Positions 10,899 to 19,186 of a DNA stretch of 46,277 bases are shown here, in pieces. The stretch spans positions 1 through 46,277 of the forward strand of contig JAHCLN010000009.1 in assembly GCA_026125215.1 (NCBI GenBank), read 5' to 3'. The notes under the pieces were generated by a model. It did not search any database, was not told the DNA's origin, and saw nothing but the letters and a program-made list of their open reading frames with translations. Source of the stretch: Opitutaceae bacterium. GTDB taxonomy: Bacteria; Verrucomicrobiota; Verrucomicrobiia; Opitutales; Opitutaceae. The first letter of the stretch is position 1; every line of letters starts with the position of its first letter. The position numbers and the translations under genes are program-made.

Positions 10899-11324
10899 AT
10901 GCCGGCCACCCTTGCCTCCGCCACCCTGCGTCGTCTGGAGAAAGCCGCCCGCACCGCGGCCAAGGGCTCTTACTCGCCCTACTCCAAGTTCCGCGTCGGC
11001 GCCGCCATCCTGACCGGGTCGGGCAAGGTGTTCACCGGGGCCAACGTCGAAAACGCGAGCTACGGGCTGTGCAACTGCGCCGAGCGCACGGCGATTTTCG
11101 CCGCCGCCGCCGCAGGCGAACGCGTGCTGCGGGCCGTCGCGGTTTACACGCCGACCAAAACCGCCACGACACCCTGCGGCGCCTGCCGGCAGGTCATCAA
11201 CGAGTTTGGCCCCACGGCCCGCGTGATCAGCGTGTGCGACGGCGCGGACCGGATCGAGACCACGCTCGACCAACTGCTGCCCGCCGCCTTCGGCCCCAAA
11301 AATCTGCGCGTCAGGAAGCGCTGA
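10899..11324 (+). CDS. cdd: Cytidine deaminase
   Basis: Hydrolytic zinc deaminase converting cytidine and deoxycytidine to uridine and deoxyuridine in pyrimidine salvage. The 141-residue protein is the short tetrameric type. The zinc ligands are Cys60 (in CNCAERTA, with catalytic Glu62), Cys93 and Cys96 (PCGACRQ). YSKFRVGAAI and GANVENASYG form the nucleoside pocket. The start lies 2 bases after the kbl stop. Its 3' end overlaps the convergent hisS by 14 bases, so no separate terminator fits between them. Confidence 0.96.
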   Translation: MPATLASATLRRLEKAARTAAKGSYSPYSKFRVGAAILTGSGKVFTGANVENASYGLCNCAERTAIFAAAAAGERVLRAVAVYTPTKTATTPCGACRQVINEFGPTARVISVCDGADRIETTLDQLLPAAFGPKNLRVRKR

Positions 11325-12624
11325 AGAAATCGCGCACGGTTTCGGCGAGCTGCGCCGCCGGCACCTCGCGTTCGGAGCGGGTGGCCAGATCGCGGATCTT
11401 CACGACGCTGTTGGCGATTTCATCCGCGCCATAAATCAACGCGAGTTTTGCACCCGACTCGGCCGCCGCCTTGAACTGTTTCCCGAAGGGCACGTCCTTC
11501 ATCGGATAATCCACCCGGTAGCCCATCGCCCGCAGCGTCTGGATGTCGGCAAAGGCCGCCCGCCGCTCCGCCTCGCCGCCAATCACGCAATACACGTCGG
11601 GCGCGGAGACAAATGTCGGCATCAGGCCGCGTTGTTCCAGCAGGAGGGAAAAGGTCATGTCGCCGATGGCGAAACCGACCGCCGGCAGCGCCGGGCCGCC
11701 GAGTTTTTGCACCAGGTCGTCGTAACGTCCGCCGCCCGCCAGGGCCCGCAGTTCGCCCTTGCGGTCGAAGGCCTCGAACACGAATCCGGTGTAGTAGGCC
11801 AATCCGCGGACGACACCGAGGTCAACCTCGATGAACCGCGCGAGGCCCATTGCCTCCAGCCCGCCCAGCAGCTTGCGCCAGTCGGCCAGCCGTCCGGTCA
11901 GTTTGTCCCCGCCAAGCGCGGCCAGCGTCGCTTCCAGCGCAGCCAACGACTTGATCTGCAAAAACGCGAGCACCTTGGCTTTGATCCCAGCATCCAACGG
12001 ACCGAACTGTTCCGTGTAGCCCTTGAAGGCCTCATCGCCGTATTTCTCGTAGCGATCCACCGCCCCGAGCACGCCGCGGATGCGCGGTTCGTCGAGACCG
12101 AGCGCTTCCAGGTAATAAAACCACAGGTTGCGATCGCTCAGCCGCACGTAGAAATCCTGCTCGGTGAGGCCGAAGGTGGTGAGGCATTGCACCAGCAGCG
12201 CGATCAGCTCGATTTCAGCCTCGGGGCCGGCCTCGCCGAAGATGTCCGCGTTGAACTGGTTGAAGCAGCGCCCGCGCCCTTTCTGCATCCGCTCGTAGCG
12301 GTAAAACTCCGCGATGCTAAACCACTTGATCGGACGCTTGAGCGCATTGGCCTTGGCCCCGACCAGCCGGCAAACCGTCGGGGTCATCTCCGGCCGCAGT
12401 GCCACCTCGCGGCCGCCCTTGTCCGTAAAACTGAAGAGCTGCGCCTCGATCTCGTCGCCGGACTTGGCCTTGTAGAGATCCAGCGGTTCCAGCACGGGCG
12501 CATCGTATTCCGCAAAGCCAAAAGCCGTGGCGGTCTGCCGCCAGAGGCGGAAAACATGATTCCTCCGCGCGAGGTCCTCGGGATAGAACTCGCGGAAGCC
12601 GGGCAATGTCTGGAACGAGGCCAT
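11311..12624 (-). CDS. hisS: Histidyl-tRNA synthetase
   Basis: Class II aminoacyl-tRNA synthetase charging tRNA-His. With the Met at 12624 (MASFQTLPGFREFYPEDLAR) the protein has 437 residues. Motif 2 lies around AEFYRYERMQKGRGRCFNQF. The histidine-specific signatures RGLAYYTGFVFEAF and AGGGRYDDL are present, and the C-terminal anticodon-binding domain follows (about residues 335-437: DVYCVIGGEAERRAAF, then GADEIANSVVKIRDL). An upstream Met at 12720 would add 32 residues that do not resemble the family and would run through the terminator hairpin, so it is rejected. It lies after the HU gene on the same strand but is separated from it by that terminator. Confidence 0.96.
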   Translation of the reverse strand: MASFQTLPGFREFYPEDLARRNHVFRLWRQTATAFGFAEYDAPVLEPLDLYKAKSGDEIEAQLFSFTDKGGREVALRPEMTPTVCRLVGAKANALKRPIKWFSIAEFYRYERMQKGRGRCFNQFNADIFGEAGPEAEIELIALLVQCLTTFGLTEQDFYVRLSDRNLWFYYLEALGLDEPRIRGVLGAVDRYEKYGDEAFKGYTEQFGPLDAGIKAKVLAFLQIKSLAALEATLAALGGDKLTGRLADWRKLLGGLEAMGLARFIEVDLGVVRGLAYYTGFVFEAFDRKGELRALAGGGRYDDLVQKLGGPALPAVGFAIGDMTFSLLLEQRGLMPTFVSAPDVYCVIGGEAERRAAFADIQTLRAMGYRVDYPMKDVPFGKQFKAAAESGAKLALIYGADEIANSVVKIRDLATRSEREVPAAQLAETVRDFFSAS

Positions 12625-12680
12625 GGAAAAGACAGATTTGCGGGCCGAATTACCGCGGGGCGACCATAAATTTTCCCAAC

Positions 12681-12706
12681 AAAAAGGCCGGGAAAGACTC
12701 CCGGCC
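12681..12706 (-). terminator. Intrinsic terminator after the HU/IHF gene
   Basis: On the minus strand an 8-bp GC stem (12699-12706 with 12686-12693, GGCCGGGA/TCCCGGCC) and a 5-base loop are followed by a U-run (complement of 12681-12685). It lies about 30 bases beyond the HU stop codon and before the hisS start. Confidence 0.85.
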
Positions 12707-12734
12707 CGGTGAGAAAGCACCTAGTAGGTAAGGC

Positions 12735-13073
12735 TCATGCCGCCGGCGGGGCGGGCGGATTGGCCTGCAGCTTGGCCAAGTCGATCTTCTTGAGCTGCTG
12801 CTTGAGAATTTTGCCGGACTTGAATTTGACGACCGCGCGCTGAGGAATGACCACCTCGGCCTCGGGCTTGTTGGGATTGCGCCCGATGCGGGACTTGCGC
12901 ACCTGCACCTCCAGAACGCCGAAGTTGCGCAACTCGACGTTGCGGCCGTCGGCCAAGGCTTTCTGGATGATGTCGAGCGTCAGCTGGACGGTATCCACAA
13001 CCTGCTTTTGGGGAAAGCCGGTCTTTTTGTAGATTTCCAGGACGATTTCACGTTTCGTGAGGTTCGTGGACAT
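12735..13073 (-). CDS. HU/IHF-family DNA-binding protein
   Basis: Small nucleoid protein that bends DNA. The 112-residue sequence has the HU N-terminal helical part (MSTNLTKREIVLEIYKKTGF), the dimer core NVELRNFGVLEVQVRKSRIGR, and the DNA-intercalating beta-arm RNPNKP followed by basic AVVKFKSGKILKQQL. It is about 20 residues longer than typical HU because of a C-terminal Pro/Ala tail (QANPPAPPAA). The arm style (RIGRNPNKPEA) is nearer to IHF-like proteins than to HU proper. A promoter-like element and an intrinsic terminator suggest it is monocistronic. Confidence 0.93.
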   Translation of the reverse strand: MSTNLTKREIVLEIYKKTGFPQKQVVDTVQLTLDIIQKALADGRNVELRNFGVLEVQVRKSRIGRNPNKPEAEVVIPQRAVVKFKSGKILKQQLKKIDLAKLQANPPAPPAA

Positions 13074-13111
13074 GATTTTCCTTTCGCTGAAGAGGGTGAG
13101 ATACGAGCTAA

Positions 13112-13139
13112 ATTATTTTCAGTTCTGTGATTGCGTCAA
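13112..13139 (-). promoter_or_regulatory. Sigma-70-type promoter for the HU/IHF gene
   Basis: Reading the minus strand, TTGACG (13139-13134) and AATAAT (13117-13112) are separated by 16 bases. These match the -35 consensus at 5 of 6 and the -10 consensus at 5 of 6. They lie in an AT-rich divergent intergenic region and would place the transcript start about 30 bases before the ATG at 13073. Confidence 0.6.
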
Positions 13140-13191
13140 TAATTATGAATGGTTTGCGAATAAAAAGCCGTCAGTCAGTTTGATCACCTTC

Positions 13192-13893
13192 ATGCCCGAT
13201 CCCAAGGCCATCAATTCCATGTTTGCCCGCATCGCCGGCCGCTACGACTTGGGCAATCGGGTCCTGAGCGGGGGACTGGATATCTGGTGGCGCCACCGGC
13301 TGGTGCGGGCCATGCACCGCCAACGCCCGGCCAGCGTTCTGGATTTGGCCACGGGCAGCGGCGATCTGGCCTTTGCCATAAGCCGCAACCTATTGATGAC
13401 AAAAAAGATAGTCGGCATGGATTTCTGCCAACCCATGTTGAACCAAGCCGAAGCCAAGCGGAAGAACGACCGGCACAAACGCTACGGTAACGTATCCTTT
13501 CAACAAGGCGATGGCCTGAACCTGCCGCTCCCGGATGCGTCATTCGACGCCGTCAGCATTGCCTTTGGGCTCCGGAATATGGCCGACCGGCACCGCTGTC
13601 TGACTGAAATATACCGGGTGCTGCGGCCGGGCGGCAGGCTCTACGTGCTGGAATTCTCCCAGCCGGACCGCTGGTTTCGGCCGGTTTACCTGTTTTACCT
13701 CCGCCATATCCTGCCGGCCGTGGCGGGGCTGCTTTGCGGTGATCGCAGTGCCTACGTCTATCTCAATGAGAGCATCGAGGCCTTCCCTGACCGCCATGCC
13801 TTGGCCGGGGAAATGCGGCAGGCCGGCTTTGGCGAAGTGCGGGCCGACGGCTTGACGTTCGGGGCCGTCGCGCTGCACGAAGCGGCAAAGTAA
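13192..13893 (+). CDS. menG: Demethylmenaquinone/ubiquinone methyltransferase
   Basis: SAM-dependent C-methyltransferase acting late in quinone synthesis (UbiE/MenG family); in this setting it probably methylates demethylmenaquinone, the pool ACIII would use. The 233-residue protein has the family start INSMFARIAGRYDLGNRVLS, SAM motif I VLDLATGSGDLAFA, the family motif VSIAFGLRNMADR (about 119-131) and RVLRPGGRLYVLEF. The UbiE C-terminal YLNESIEAFPDRHALA is also present. Met at 13192 gives the expected N-terminus. It is divergent from the HU gene across an AT-rich 118-base region. Confidence 0.93.
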   Translation: MPDPKAINSMFARIAGRYDLGNRVLSGGLDIWWRHRLVRAMHRQRPASVLDLATGSGDLAFAISRNLLMTKKIVGMDFCQPMLNQAEAKRKNDRHKRYGNVSFQQGDGLNLPLPDASFDAVSIAFGLRNMADRHRCLTEIYRVLRPGGRLYVLEFSQPDRWFRPVYLFYLRHILPAVAGLLCGDRSAYVYLNESIEAFPDRHALAGEMRQAGFGEVRADGLTFGAVALHEAAK

Positions 13894-13900
13894 CTCCGCC

Positions 13901-14218
13901 TCAGTTGAAAGATTTCCCGCAGCCGCAGGTGCTCTGGGCATTGGGGTTCTGGATCTCAAAGCCCTTGCCGTGCAGCCCGTCGTCGAAATCGACCCGGCTG
14001 CCGCTCAAGTAGGCGAGGCTGGCCGGGTCCACCACCAAGGCCACGCCTTCGCTCTCCAGCTTGGCGTCGTCCGGTTTGGGTTCGTCGAATGACATGCCAT
14101 ACTGAAACCCCGAACAACCGCCGCTTTCGACCAAAACCCGCAGCGGCCGGCCCGGTGTGCCGGCCTCGGCCTGCATCCGGCGAATCTGGTCGGCTGCGCG
14201 CGGAGTGAGTGTGATCAT
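13901..14218 (-). CDS. erpA: A-type iron-sulfur carrier (ErpA/IscA/HesB family)
   Basis: Small carrier that delivers Fe-S clusters to apoproteins. The 105-residue protein has the three conserved cysteines: Cys35 in [10 protein letters not shown], and Cys98 and Cys100 in STCGCGKSF. The family strand [17 protein letters not shown] is present. There is no isc or suf operon here, so it is a free-standing A-type carrier, as ErpA usually is. Whether ErpA or IscA is the better name cannot be decided from sequence alone. It converges on menG and is divergent from the kinase gene. Confidence 0.92.
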   Translation of the reverse strand: MITLTPRAADQIRRMQAEAGTPGRPLRVLVESGGCSGFQYGMSFDEPKPDDAKLESEGVALVVDPASLAYLSGSRVDFDDGLHGKGFEIQNPNAQSTCGCGKSFN

Positions 14219-14268
14219 GGCCGCAACGTAGAATCGGAAGCGCCTGTGTCAACCGGCAGACTTCCTCG

Positions 14269-15345
14269 GTGCAGCAAGAATCGCGCCGAAACGGATTTCA
14301 CGGCTTGCCAGTGATTGGCGCCCGGCCTTTGCTCGGTGACGTGACGTCCGCCAACAAGGTTTTCACCGAAATCCAATACGAGATGGTGCGCAAAATCGCC
14401 GAAGGCGGCATGGGGCTCGTCTACGAGGCGGAGCAGCTGGGCGCCGGCAACTTCCGCAAGGTCGTGGCCGTTAAAATCATCCGCGAGGAATATTCGGCCA
14501 TCGAGGAGTTTCAGAAAAACTTCATCGGGGAAGCGAGACTGGTGGCGGATCTGATCCATACCAACATCGTCCAGACCTACCACCTCGGCCAGGCCAGCGG
14601 GCAGTATTTCATGGTCATGGAATTCGTCCGCGGCGTAAACCTCGAGCAATTCCTTGAGCGCCACCGGGCGATGAAGCGCACGATTCCGGTGGATCTGGCC
14701 GCTTTCTTGATCTCGCGCATCGCCCGCGGCCTCACCTACGCCCATGAAAAATGCGGCCGCGACGGCCGGCACCTCAACATCGTCCACCGCGACATCGGCC
14801 CCAAAAACATCATGATCGCCTACGAGGGCGACGTGAAGCTCACCGACTTCGGCATCGCGAAGGCCCTCGACCTGATGTATAACGAGGAAGGCAAAGTGAT
14901 CGCGGGCAAGGACGAGTATCTCTCCCCGGAACAGGCCAGCTACGCGGTCACCGACGCGCGCGCCGACCTTTTTCCCCTCGGCATCGTGCTGACCGAGCTT
15001 CTCCTCGGAAAAAACATCTTCCGCTCGGCCGACCGCGCCCAATCACGCCGCAACATCCTCACGATGCCAATCCCGCGGTTTTCCACGCTGCGGCCCGATA
15101 TCGACGACCGGCTCGAGGCCATCATCCAAAAGGCCCTCCAGCGCGACCGGGACAAGCGCTACCAGACGGCGGCCGAGATGATGACCGATCTGGAACTCTA
15201 CCTTTACAGCGACGGCTACGGCCCCACGAACGAAAAACTGGGCACTTACATCAAGGACCTGTTCGAGGTGCGCAACCCCGCGCCTTCCGGCGCGCCTTTT
15301 CGCTCCAACCATCCCCTCGGCTCCTCCGGCACGCCCACCCAATGA
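14269..15345 (+). CDS. Serine/threonine protein kinase
   Basis: Eukaryotic-type Ser/Thr kinase, soluble, with no transmembrane segment. From the GTG at 14269 it has 358 residues; in-frame GTGs at 14311 and 14341 are alternatives because the first 30 residues carry no domain. Numbered from 14269: glycine loop [11 protein letters not shown] (44-54, with the first Gly replaced by Ala), catalytic-pair Lys69 (VAVKII) and Glu88, catalytic loop HRDIGPKN (173-180), metal-binding DFG at 193-195, and APE-equivalent SPE near 219-221. All catalytic residues are present, so it should be active. It ends 24 bases before rpoN on the same strand. Its target is unknown. Confidence 0.92.
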   Translation: MQQESRRNGFHGLPVIGARPLLGDVTSANKVFTEIQYEMVRKIAEGGMGLVYEAEQLGAGNFRKVVAVKIIREEYSAIEEFQKNFIGEARLVADLIHTNIVQTYHLGQASGQYFMVMEFVRGVNLEQFLERHRAMKRTIPVDLAAFLISRIARGLTYAHEKCGRDGRHLNIVHRDIGPKNIMIAYEGDVKLTDFGIAKALDLMYNEEGKVIAGKDEYLSPEQASYAVTDARADLFPLGIVLTELLLGKNIFRSADRAQSRRNILTMPIPRFSTLRPDIDDRLEAIIQKALQRDRDKRYQTAAEMMTDLELYLYSDGYGPTNEKLGTYIKDLFEVRNPAPSGAPFRSNHPLGSSGTPTQ

Positions 15346-15369
15346 ACCGCTTTCCCCCACCCTTAGTGC

Positions 15370-16830
15370 ATGAGCGGGCCCGGATTTAGCCACGACCTTC
15401 GCCAGCGCCAGACACAATCACTTGTCCTCGCGCCCCAGCTGCGGCAGTCCCTGAAAATCCTGCAGGTCGCGGCCCAGGACCTGCGTTCGGTGATTCAGGA
15501 GGAGCTGCAGAGCAATCCAACGCTGGAGGAGTTGACGCCGGAGACACCCGGAGCAGACAAACCGGAAAAAGTCGAAGATGACGCCGGTGGGCACGAATCC
15601 GACGACCGCCGCGAAGAGATGGATTTCTCCAAGGAATTCGAGATCCTCGGCAAACTCGATCAGGACTGGCGCGACTACATGGCCAATGCCGGCGGGAACC
15701 AGCCCTACACCTCCGAAAGCGCGGAGAAGCGCCAGCACTTCTTCGATTCGCAGGTCAGCGAACCCTCCCTTCAGGAACACCTGATGCGCCAAGCCGAGCT
15801 GCTGGACATCGCTCCGCCGGTCCGCAGTGCCATTGAGCATCTCATCGGCAGCCTCGACGACCGCGGCTTCCTGACCCAAACCCCGGCCGATGCCGCCCTG
15901 CAGACCGGACTTCCGCTCGACGCCATGCAGGAAGCCCACACCGCGCTGAAGAGCTTCGATCCGCCGGGCATCGGCAGCCTGAACCTCGAAGACTGCCTGC
16001 TGACCCAGCTGACCCTGCGCGGTCGGGGCCACTCACCCGCGGCCCGCATCCTGCGCGAGCATTTCGACCTGCTCACCCGCCGCCGGATTCCGGAGCTGGC
16101 CCGCAAACTCGGCACCAGCACCGACGATGTCCAGGCCGCCATCGAGGAAATCGGCAAGCTCGACCCCGCCCCCGGACGCCGCTTCGCGGAGGACAGCAAC
16201 CGCGTGATCGAGCCCGATGTCACGGTTTACAAGGACGGCGACGAATGGAAGATCAGCCTGAACAGCGATTACATTCCGCGCCTGCGCATCTCGAACACCT
16301 ACCGGGAAATGATCGCCAAGGGCACGCTCACCAAGGAAGAGCGCGACTACCTGCGCGAGCGGATGCGCTCGGGGAAATTTCTGATCGACTCGATCGAACA
16401 GCGCCAGCGCACCATCGAGCGTATCACGCGTGAGATCCTCAAGTTTCAGGCGGACTTTTTCGAGCACGGGGTGTCGCAGTTGAAACCGCTCACGATGACC
16501 CAGGTTGCGGAGGTGGTCGGGGTGCACGAGACCACCGTCAGCCGTGCCATCGCCAACAAATACCTGCAAACGCCGCACGGCATCTTTGAGTTCAAGTATT
16601 TCTTCACCACCGGCTACGAAGCCGACAGCGGGGCCGCGGTTTCGAACACCAGCGTCAAGGAGCTGATCGCCGACCTGATCGCCATGGAAGACCGGGCCAA
16701 ACCGCTGAGCGATCAGGAAATCGTCGCCAAACTTCAGGAAAAGGGCCTCACGATCGCCCGGCGCACCGTGGCCAAATACCGCGAGGAGCTCGGCATTCTG
16801 CCGAGCAACCTGCGCCGGGATTACACCTGA
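15370..16830 (+). CDS. rpoN: RNA polymerase sigma-54 factor
   Basis: Alternative sigma factor recognising -24/-12 promoters and needing AAA+ activators. The 486-residue protein has the Gln/Leu-rich activator-interaction region I (LVLAPQLRQSLKILQ, about 19-33), an acidic linker (about 55-85), the core-binding domain, a helix-turn-helix (TMTQVAEVVGVHETTVSRAI), and the RpoN box ARRTVAKYRE at 463-472. All regions are intact. It follows the Ser/Thr kinase gene by 24 bases. Its end overlaps the convergent tsaD by 10 bases. Confidence 0.97.
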   Translation: MSGPGFSHDLRQRQTQSLVLAPQLRQSLKILQVAAQDLRSVIQEELQSNPTLEELTPETPGADKPEKVEDDAGGHESDDRREEMDFSKEFEILGKLDQDWRDYMANAGGNQPYTSESAEKRQHFFDSQVSEPSLQEHLMRQAELLDIAPPVRSAIEHLIGSLDDRGFLTQTPADAALQTGLPLDAMQEAHTALKSFDPPGIGSLNLEDCLLTQLTLRGRGHSPAARILREHFDLLTRRRIPELARKLGTSTDDVQAAIEEIGKLDPAPGRRFAEDSNRVIEPDVTVYKDGDEWKISLNSDYIPRLRISNTYREMIAKGTLTKEERDYLRERMRSGKFLIDSIEQRQRTIERITREILKFQADFFEHGVSQLKPLTMTQVAEVVGVHETTVSRAIANKYLQTPHGIFEFKYFFTTGYEADSGAAVSNTSVKELIADLIAMEDRAKPLSDQEIVAKLQEKGLTIARRTVAKYREELGILPSNLRRDYT

Positions 16831-17876
16831 TCCGGACCCGCAACGTCGGCAATGCCGGCGGCCGGCCGGATCGGCAGCGCCCAGCCCGGCACCTTCTCCA
16901 CGCCATGCCGGTCCGCCCAAGCCGCAAAGGCGATCATGCCGGCGTTGTCCCCGGTGTGGCGCGGGTCCGCCGTCAGCAGCGGCAGCCGCCGGCGGGCGGC
17001 CAGCGCGCCCAACCGGTCGCGGAGCAGCCGGTTGTTCGCCACGCCGCCCGACAGGCCCATACTGGCAAACGCACGCCGGCCGAGCGCAGCGGCGGCCTTG
17101 CGCTCAAGCGCGGCGACCACGGCCTCCTGATAACTGGCACACAGATCCGCCCGGCGCTCGCCAACCTCCTCCAGCGACAGCTTCTCCAGCGTGTAACGCA
17201 GGCTGGTTTTGAGTCCGGAAAAGCTGAAATCGAGTTCGTCGCGCCGACCAAGCCCGCGCGGAAAATCATAGGCATCGCTGCGTCCCCCGCGGGCACCGGC
17301 CTCGATGCGCGGCCCTCCGGGATAGCCCAAACCCAGCAATTTTGCCCCTTTGTCGAGCGCCTCGCCCGCCGCATCATCGCGGGTCGTGGAGAGCAGTTTG
17401 ATGCGCAAATCGCGCTCGATGACGCAAAGCAAGGTGTTGCCACCGGACACAACCAACGAGAGGTGCGGCAACAATTCCTCCATCGCAGCCGCGTAGGCGG
17501 CGGGCTTGCCGGCATGCAGTCCGATGAACGGGGAAAAAGCATGCGCCCGCAAATGATTCACCCCGCAGACCGGCACTCGCAGGGCCAGCGCCAAAGCCTT
17601 GGCCGTGGCCACCCCGATGGCGAGGCATGCGGCCAAGCCGGGTCCATTCGTGACCGCCACGCCGGCAACGCCCTTGAATCCCACTTCCTGCCGCGCCTGC
17701 GCGAGCAAGGGTCCAAACTGTCGAAGATGCTCCCGGGTCGCCAGGTCGGGCACCACTCCGCCGTGGCGCGCATGCACGGCAAGCTGGGAGTGGATCCATT
17801 CACCGCGCAGCCCGGCGGCCGGATCGAAGAGCGCGACGGCCGTTTCATCGCAGGAACTTTCCAGTGCGAGGATCAT
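16821..17876 (-). CDS. tsaD: tRNA threonylcarbamoyladenosine biosynthesis protein TsaD
   Basis: Transfers threonylcarbamoyl to A37 of ANN-decoding tRNAs. The 351-residue protein starts MILALESSCDETAVALFD, exactly the family N-terminus; an upstream Met at 17897 would overlap the protease gene and add 7 unrelated residues. Metal ligands are His108 and His112 (NHLRAHAFSPF). The ASKHA nucleotide-binding motifs VVSGGNT, GLGYPGGP and SGGVANN are present, and DNAGMIAFAAW lies near the C-terminus. It starts 4 bases after the CtpA-type protease stop, so the two are probably co-transcribed. Confidence 0.96.
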   Translation of the reverse strand: MILALESSCDETAVALFDPAAGLRGEWIHSQLAVHARHGGVVPDLATREHLRQFGPLLAQARQEVGFKGVAGVAVTNGPGLAACLAIGVATAKALALALRVPVCGVNHLRAHAFSPFIGLHAGKPAAYAAAMEELLPHLSLVVSGGNTLLCVIERDLRIKLLSTTRDDAAGEALDKGAKLLGLGYPGGPRIEAGARGGRSDAYDFPRGLGRRDELDFSFSGLKTSLRYTLEKLSLEEVGERRADLCASYQEAVVAALERKAAAALGRRAFASMGLSGGVANNRLLRDRLGALAARRRLPLLTADPRHTGDNAGMIAFAAWADRHGVEKVPGWALPIRPAAGIADVAGPDQV

Positions 17877-17880
17877 GCGC

Positions 17881-19170
17881 TTAGAGGGCCGCCGCACGTT
17901 GCGCCAACACTTGCCGGCTTCGGATCAGATCGAGCGCTGCCTGCAATTGCCGGTCCTCGACGGGGGTAAACCCAAACCTTTGCGCGAAATCGGCGGGGTC
18001 GCGGATGTCCTGACGCAGCCGCTGGATCCGCAACCGGTTGTCCTCCTCGGGCGACATCACCACTTCCACGTGGGGAAGGATGCCTTTCTCATGAATGCTG
18101 GTGCCACTGGGGGTGTAATAGTGGGCGGTGGTCAACCTCAGCCCCCCACCCTGTCTGAGCCGGAACAGGGATTGCACCGAGCCCTTGCCAAAAGTCCGTT
18201 CGCCGACAACCACCGCGCGACTGTGATCCTTCAGGGCGCCGGTGACCACCTCGGCTGCGCTCGCCGAGCCAGAATTGACCAGCACCACCACCGGCAACCC
18301 GCTCCATTCCCCGGTCGCCGGCGTCTTGAAATCCTCGCGGCGGTCAACCCGCCGGCCCTGTGTAAAAACCACAAGTTCATCCCGAGGCAGAAACAGACTT
18401 CCCACCCCCACGGCCGCCTGCAGCAGGCCGCCCGGGTTGTTGCGCAAATCGAGCACCAGCTGGCGCATGCCCGCCGCGGCAAGCCGGCGGAGCGCCTCCT
18501 GTAACTGCTCCACCGTCTGGGCGGAAAAATCCACCAGATGAATGTAGCCGATCTCCGGGGCAATGATTTCGGCGGTGCGCACGCTTTGTTGCCGGATAAT
18601 TTCCCGGGTGATAACCACCTCGACGGGTTGGCCGGTGCCCGGCCGAAAAAGCCCCACGGTGACCTGCGTGCCCGGCTTTCCCCGCAGCTGCCTGATAACC
18701 TCGTCCATGTTGATCCCGGGCGCCAGCTCGCGGCGATCCACCCGGCGGATTTCGTCGCCCCGCAGAATACCCGCCCGTTCGCCCGGTGTGCCGGCCATCG
18801 GCGCAATCACCACCACTTTTCCATCCCGCATCTCCACCTGCACGCCGATGCCGCCAAAATTGCCGTCCAGGTCGCTTTCCAGCAGCTGGTAGTCGGTCGG
18901 CTCCAAGTAGGCGGAATGCGGGTCCAAGGAAGAAACCAATCCCGACAAGGCCTCGCGGGTCAGCCGGTCATAGGCCGCCCGGTCCTGCTCCACGTAGTTC
19001 TCGCCCACCAGCCGGAGCACATTCCGCATCTGCTCCACCGAACGGTTGAGCTGGCGGTCAGGGAAAAAACTCCAGGCAAGGTGCAGCGCACCCGCCGAAA
19101 GCAGAGTGCCCAGCCCCGCCCCGGCCGCGACCGTGAGAATGCGTTTGAGCATGCCAGCGACAGTGTGCAT
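17881..19170 (-). CDS. C-terminal processing peptidase (S41 family, PDZ)
   Basis: Periplasmic serine protease of the CtpA/Prc type that trims or degrades proteins from their C-termini. Taking Met at 19170 (429 residues; a Met at 19152 is equally possible), residues 7-36 form a membrane anchor or signal segment (RILTVAAGAGLGTLLSAG). A PDZ domain covers about 100-190 (GGIGVQVEMRDGKVVVIAPM) and the S41 domain follows. The catalytic Ser302 lies in VNSGSASAAEV and Lys329 in GERTFGKGSVQ. The substrate-side LDLRNNPGGLL motif is present. It overlaps nothing upstream and is divergent from the MidA-like gene by 16 bases. Confidence 0.94.
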   Translation of the reverse strand: MHTVAGMLKRILTVAAGAGLGTLLSAGALHLAWSFFPDRQLNRSVEQMRNVLRLVGENYVEQDRAAYDRLTREALSGLVSSLDPHSAYLEPTDYQLLESDLDGNFGGIGVQVEMRDGKVVVIAPMAGTPGERAGILRGDEIRRVDRRELAPGINMDEVIRQLRGKPGTQVTVGLFRPGTGQPVEVVITREIIRQQSVRTAEIIAPEIGYIHLVDFSAQTVEQLQEALRRLAAAGMRQLVLDLRNNPGGLLQAAVGVGSLFLPRDELVVFTQGRRVDRREDFKTPATGEWSGLPVVVLVNSGSASAAEVVTGALKDHSRAVVVGERTFGKGSVQSLFRLRQGGGLRLTTAHYYTPSGTSIHEKGILPHVEVVMSPEEDNRLRIQRLRQDIRDPADFAQRFGFTPVEDRQLQAALDLIRSRQVLAQRAAAL

Positions 19171-19186
19171 CTGCTTCGGTTTGTAA

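Noticed and set aside
12625..12720. Upstream start for hisS at 12720
   Set aside because: The extra 32 residues do not match the family, and they cross the terminator hairpin of the HU gene.
13140..13191. Promoter for menG in the divergent region
   Set aside because: AT-rich, but no convincing -35/-10 pair with proper spacing could be placed.
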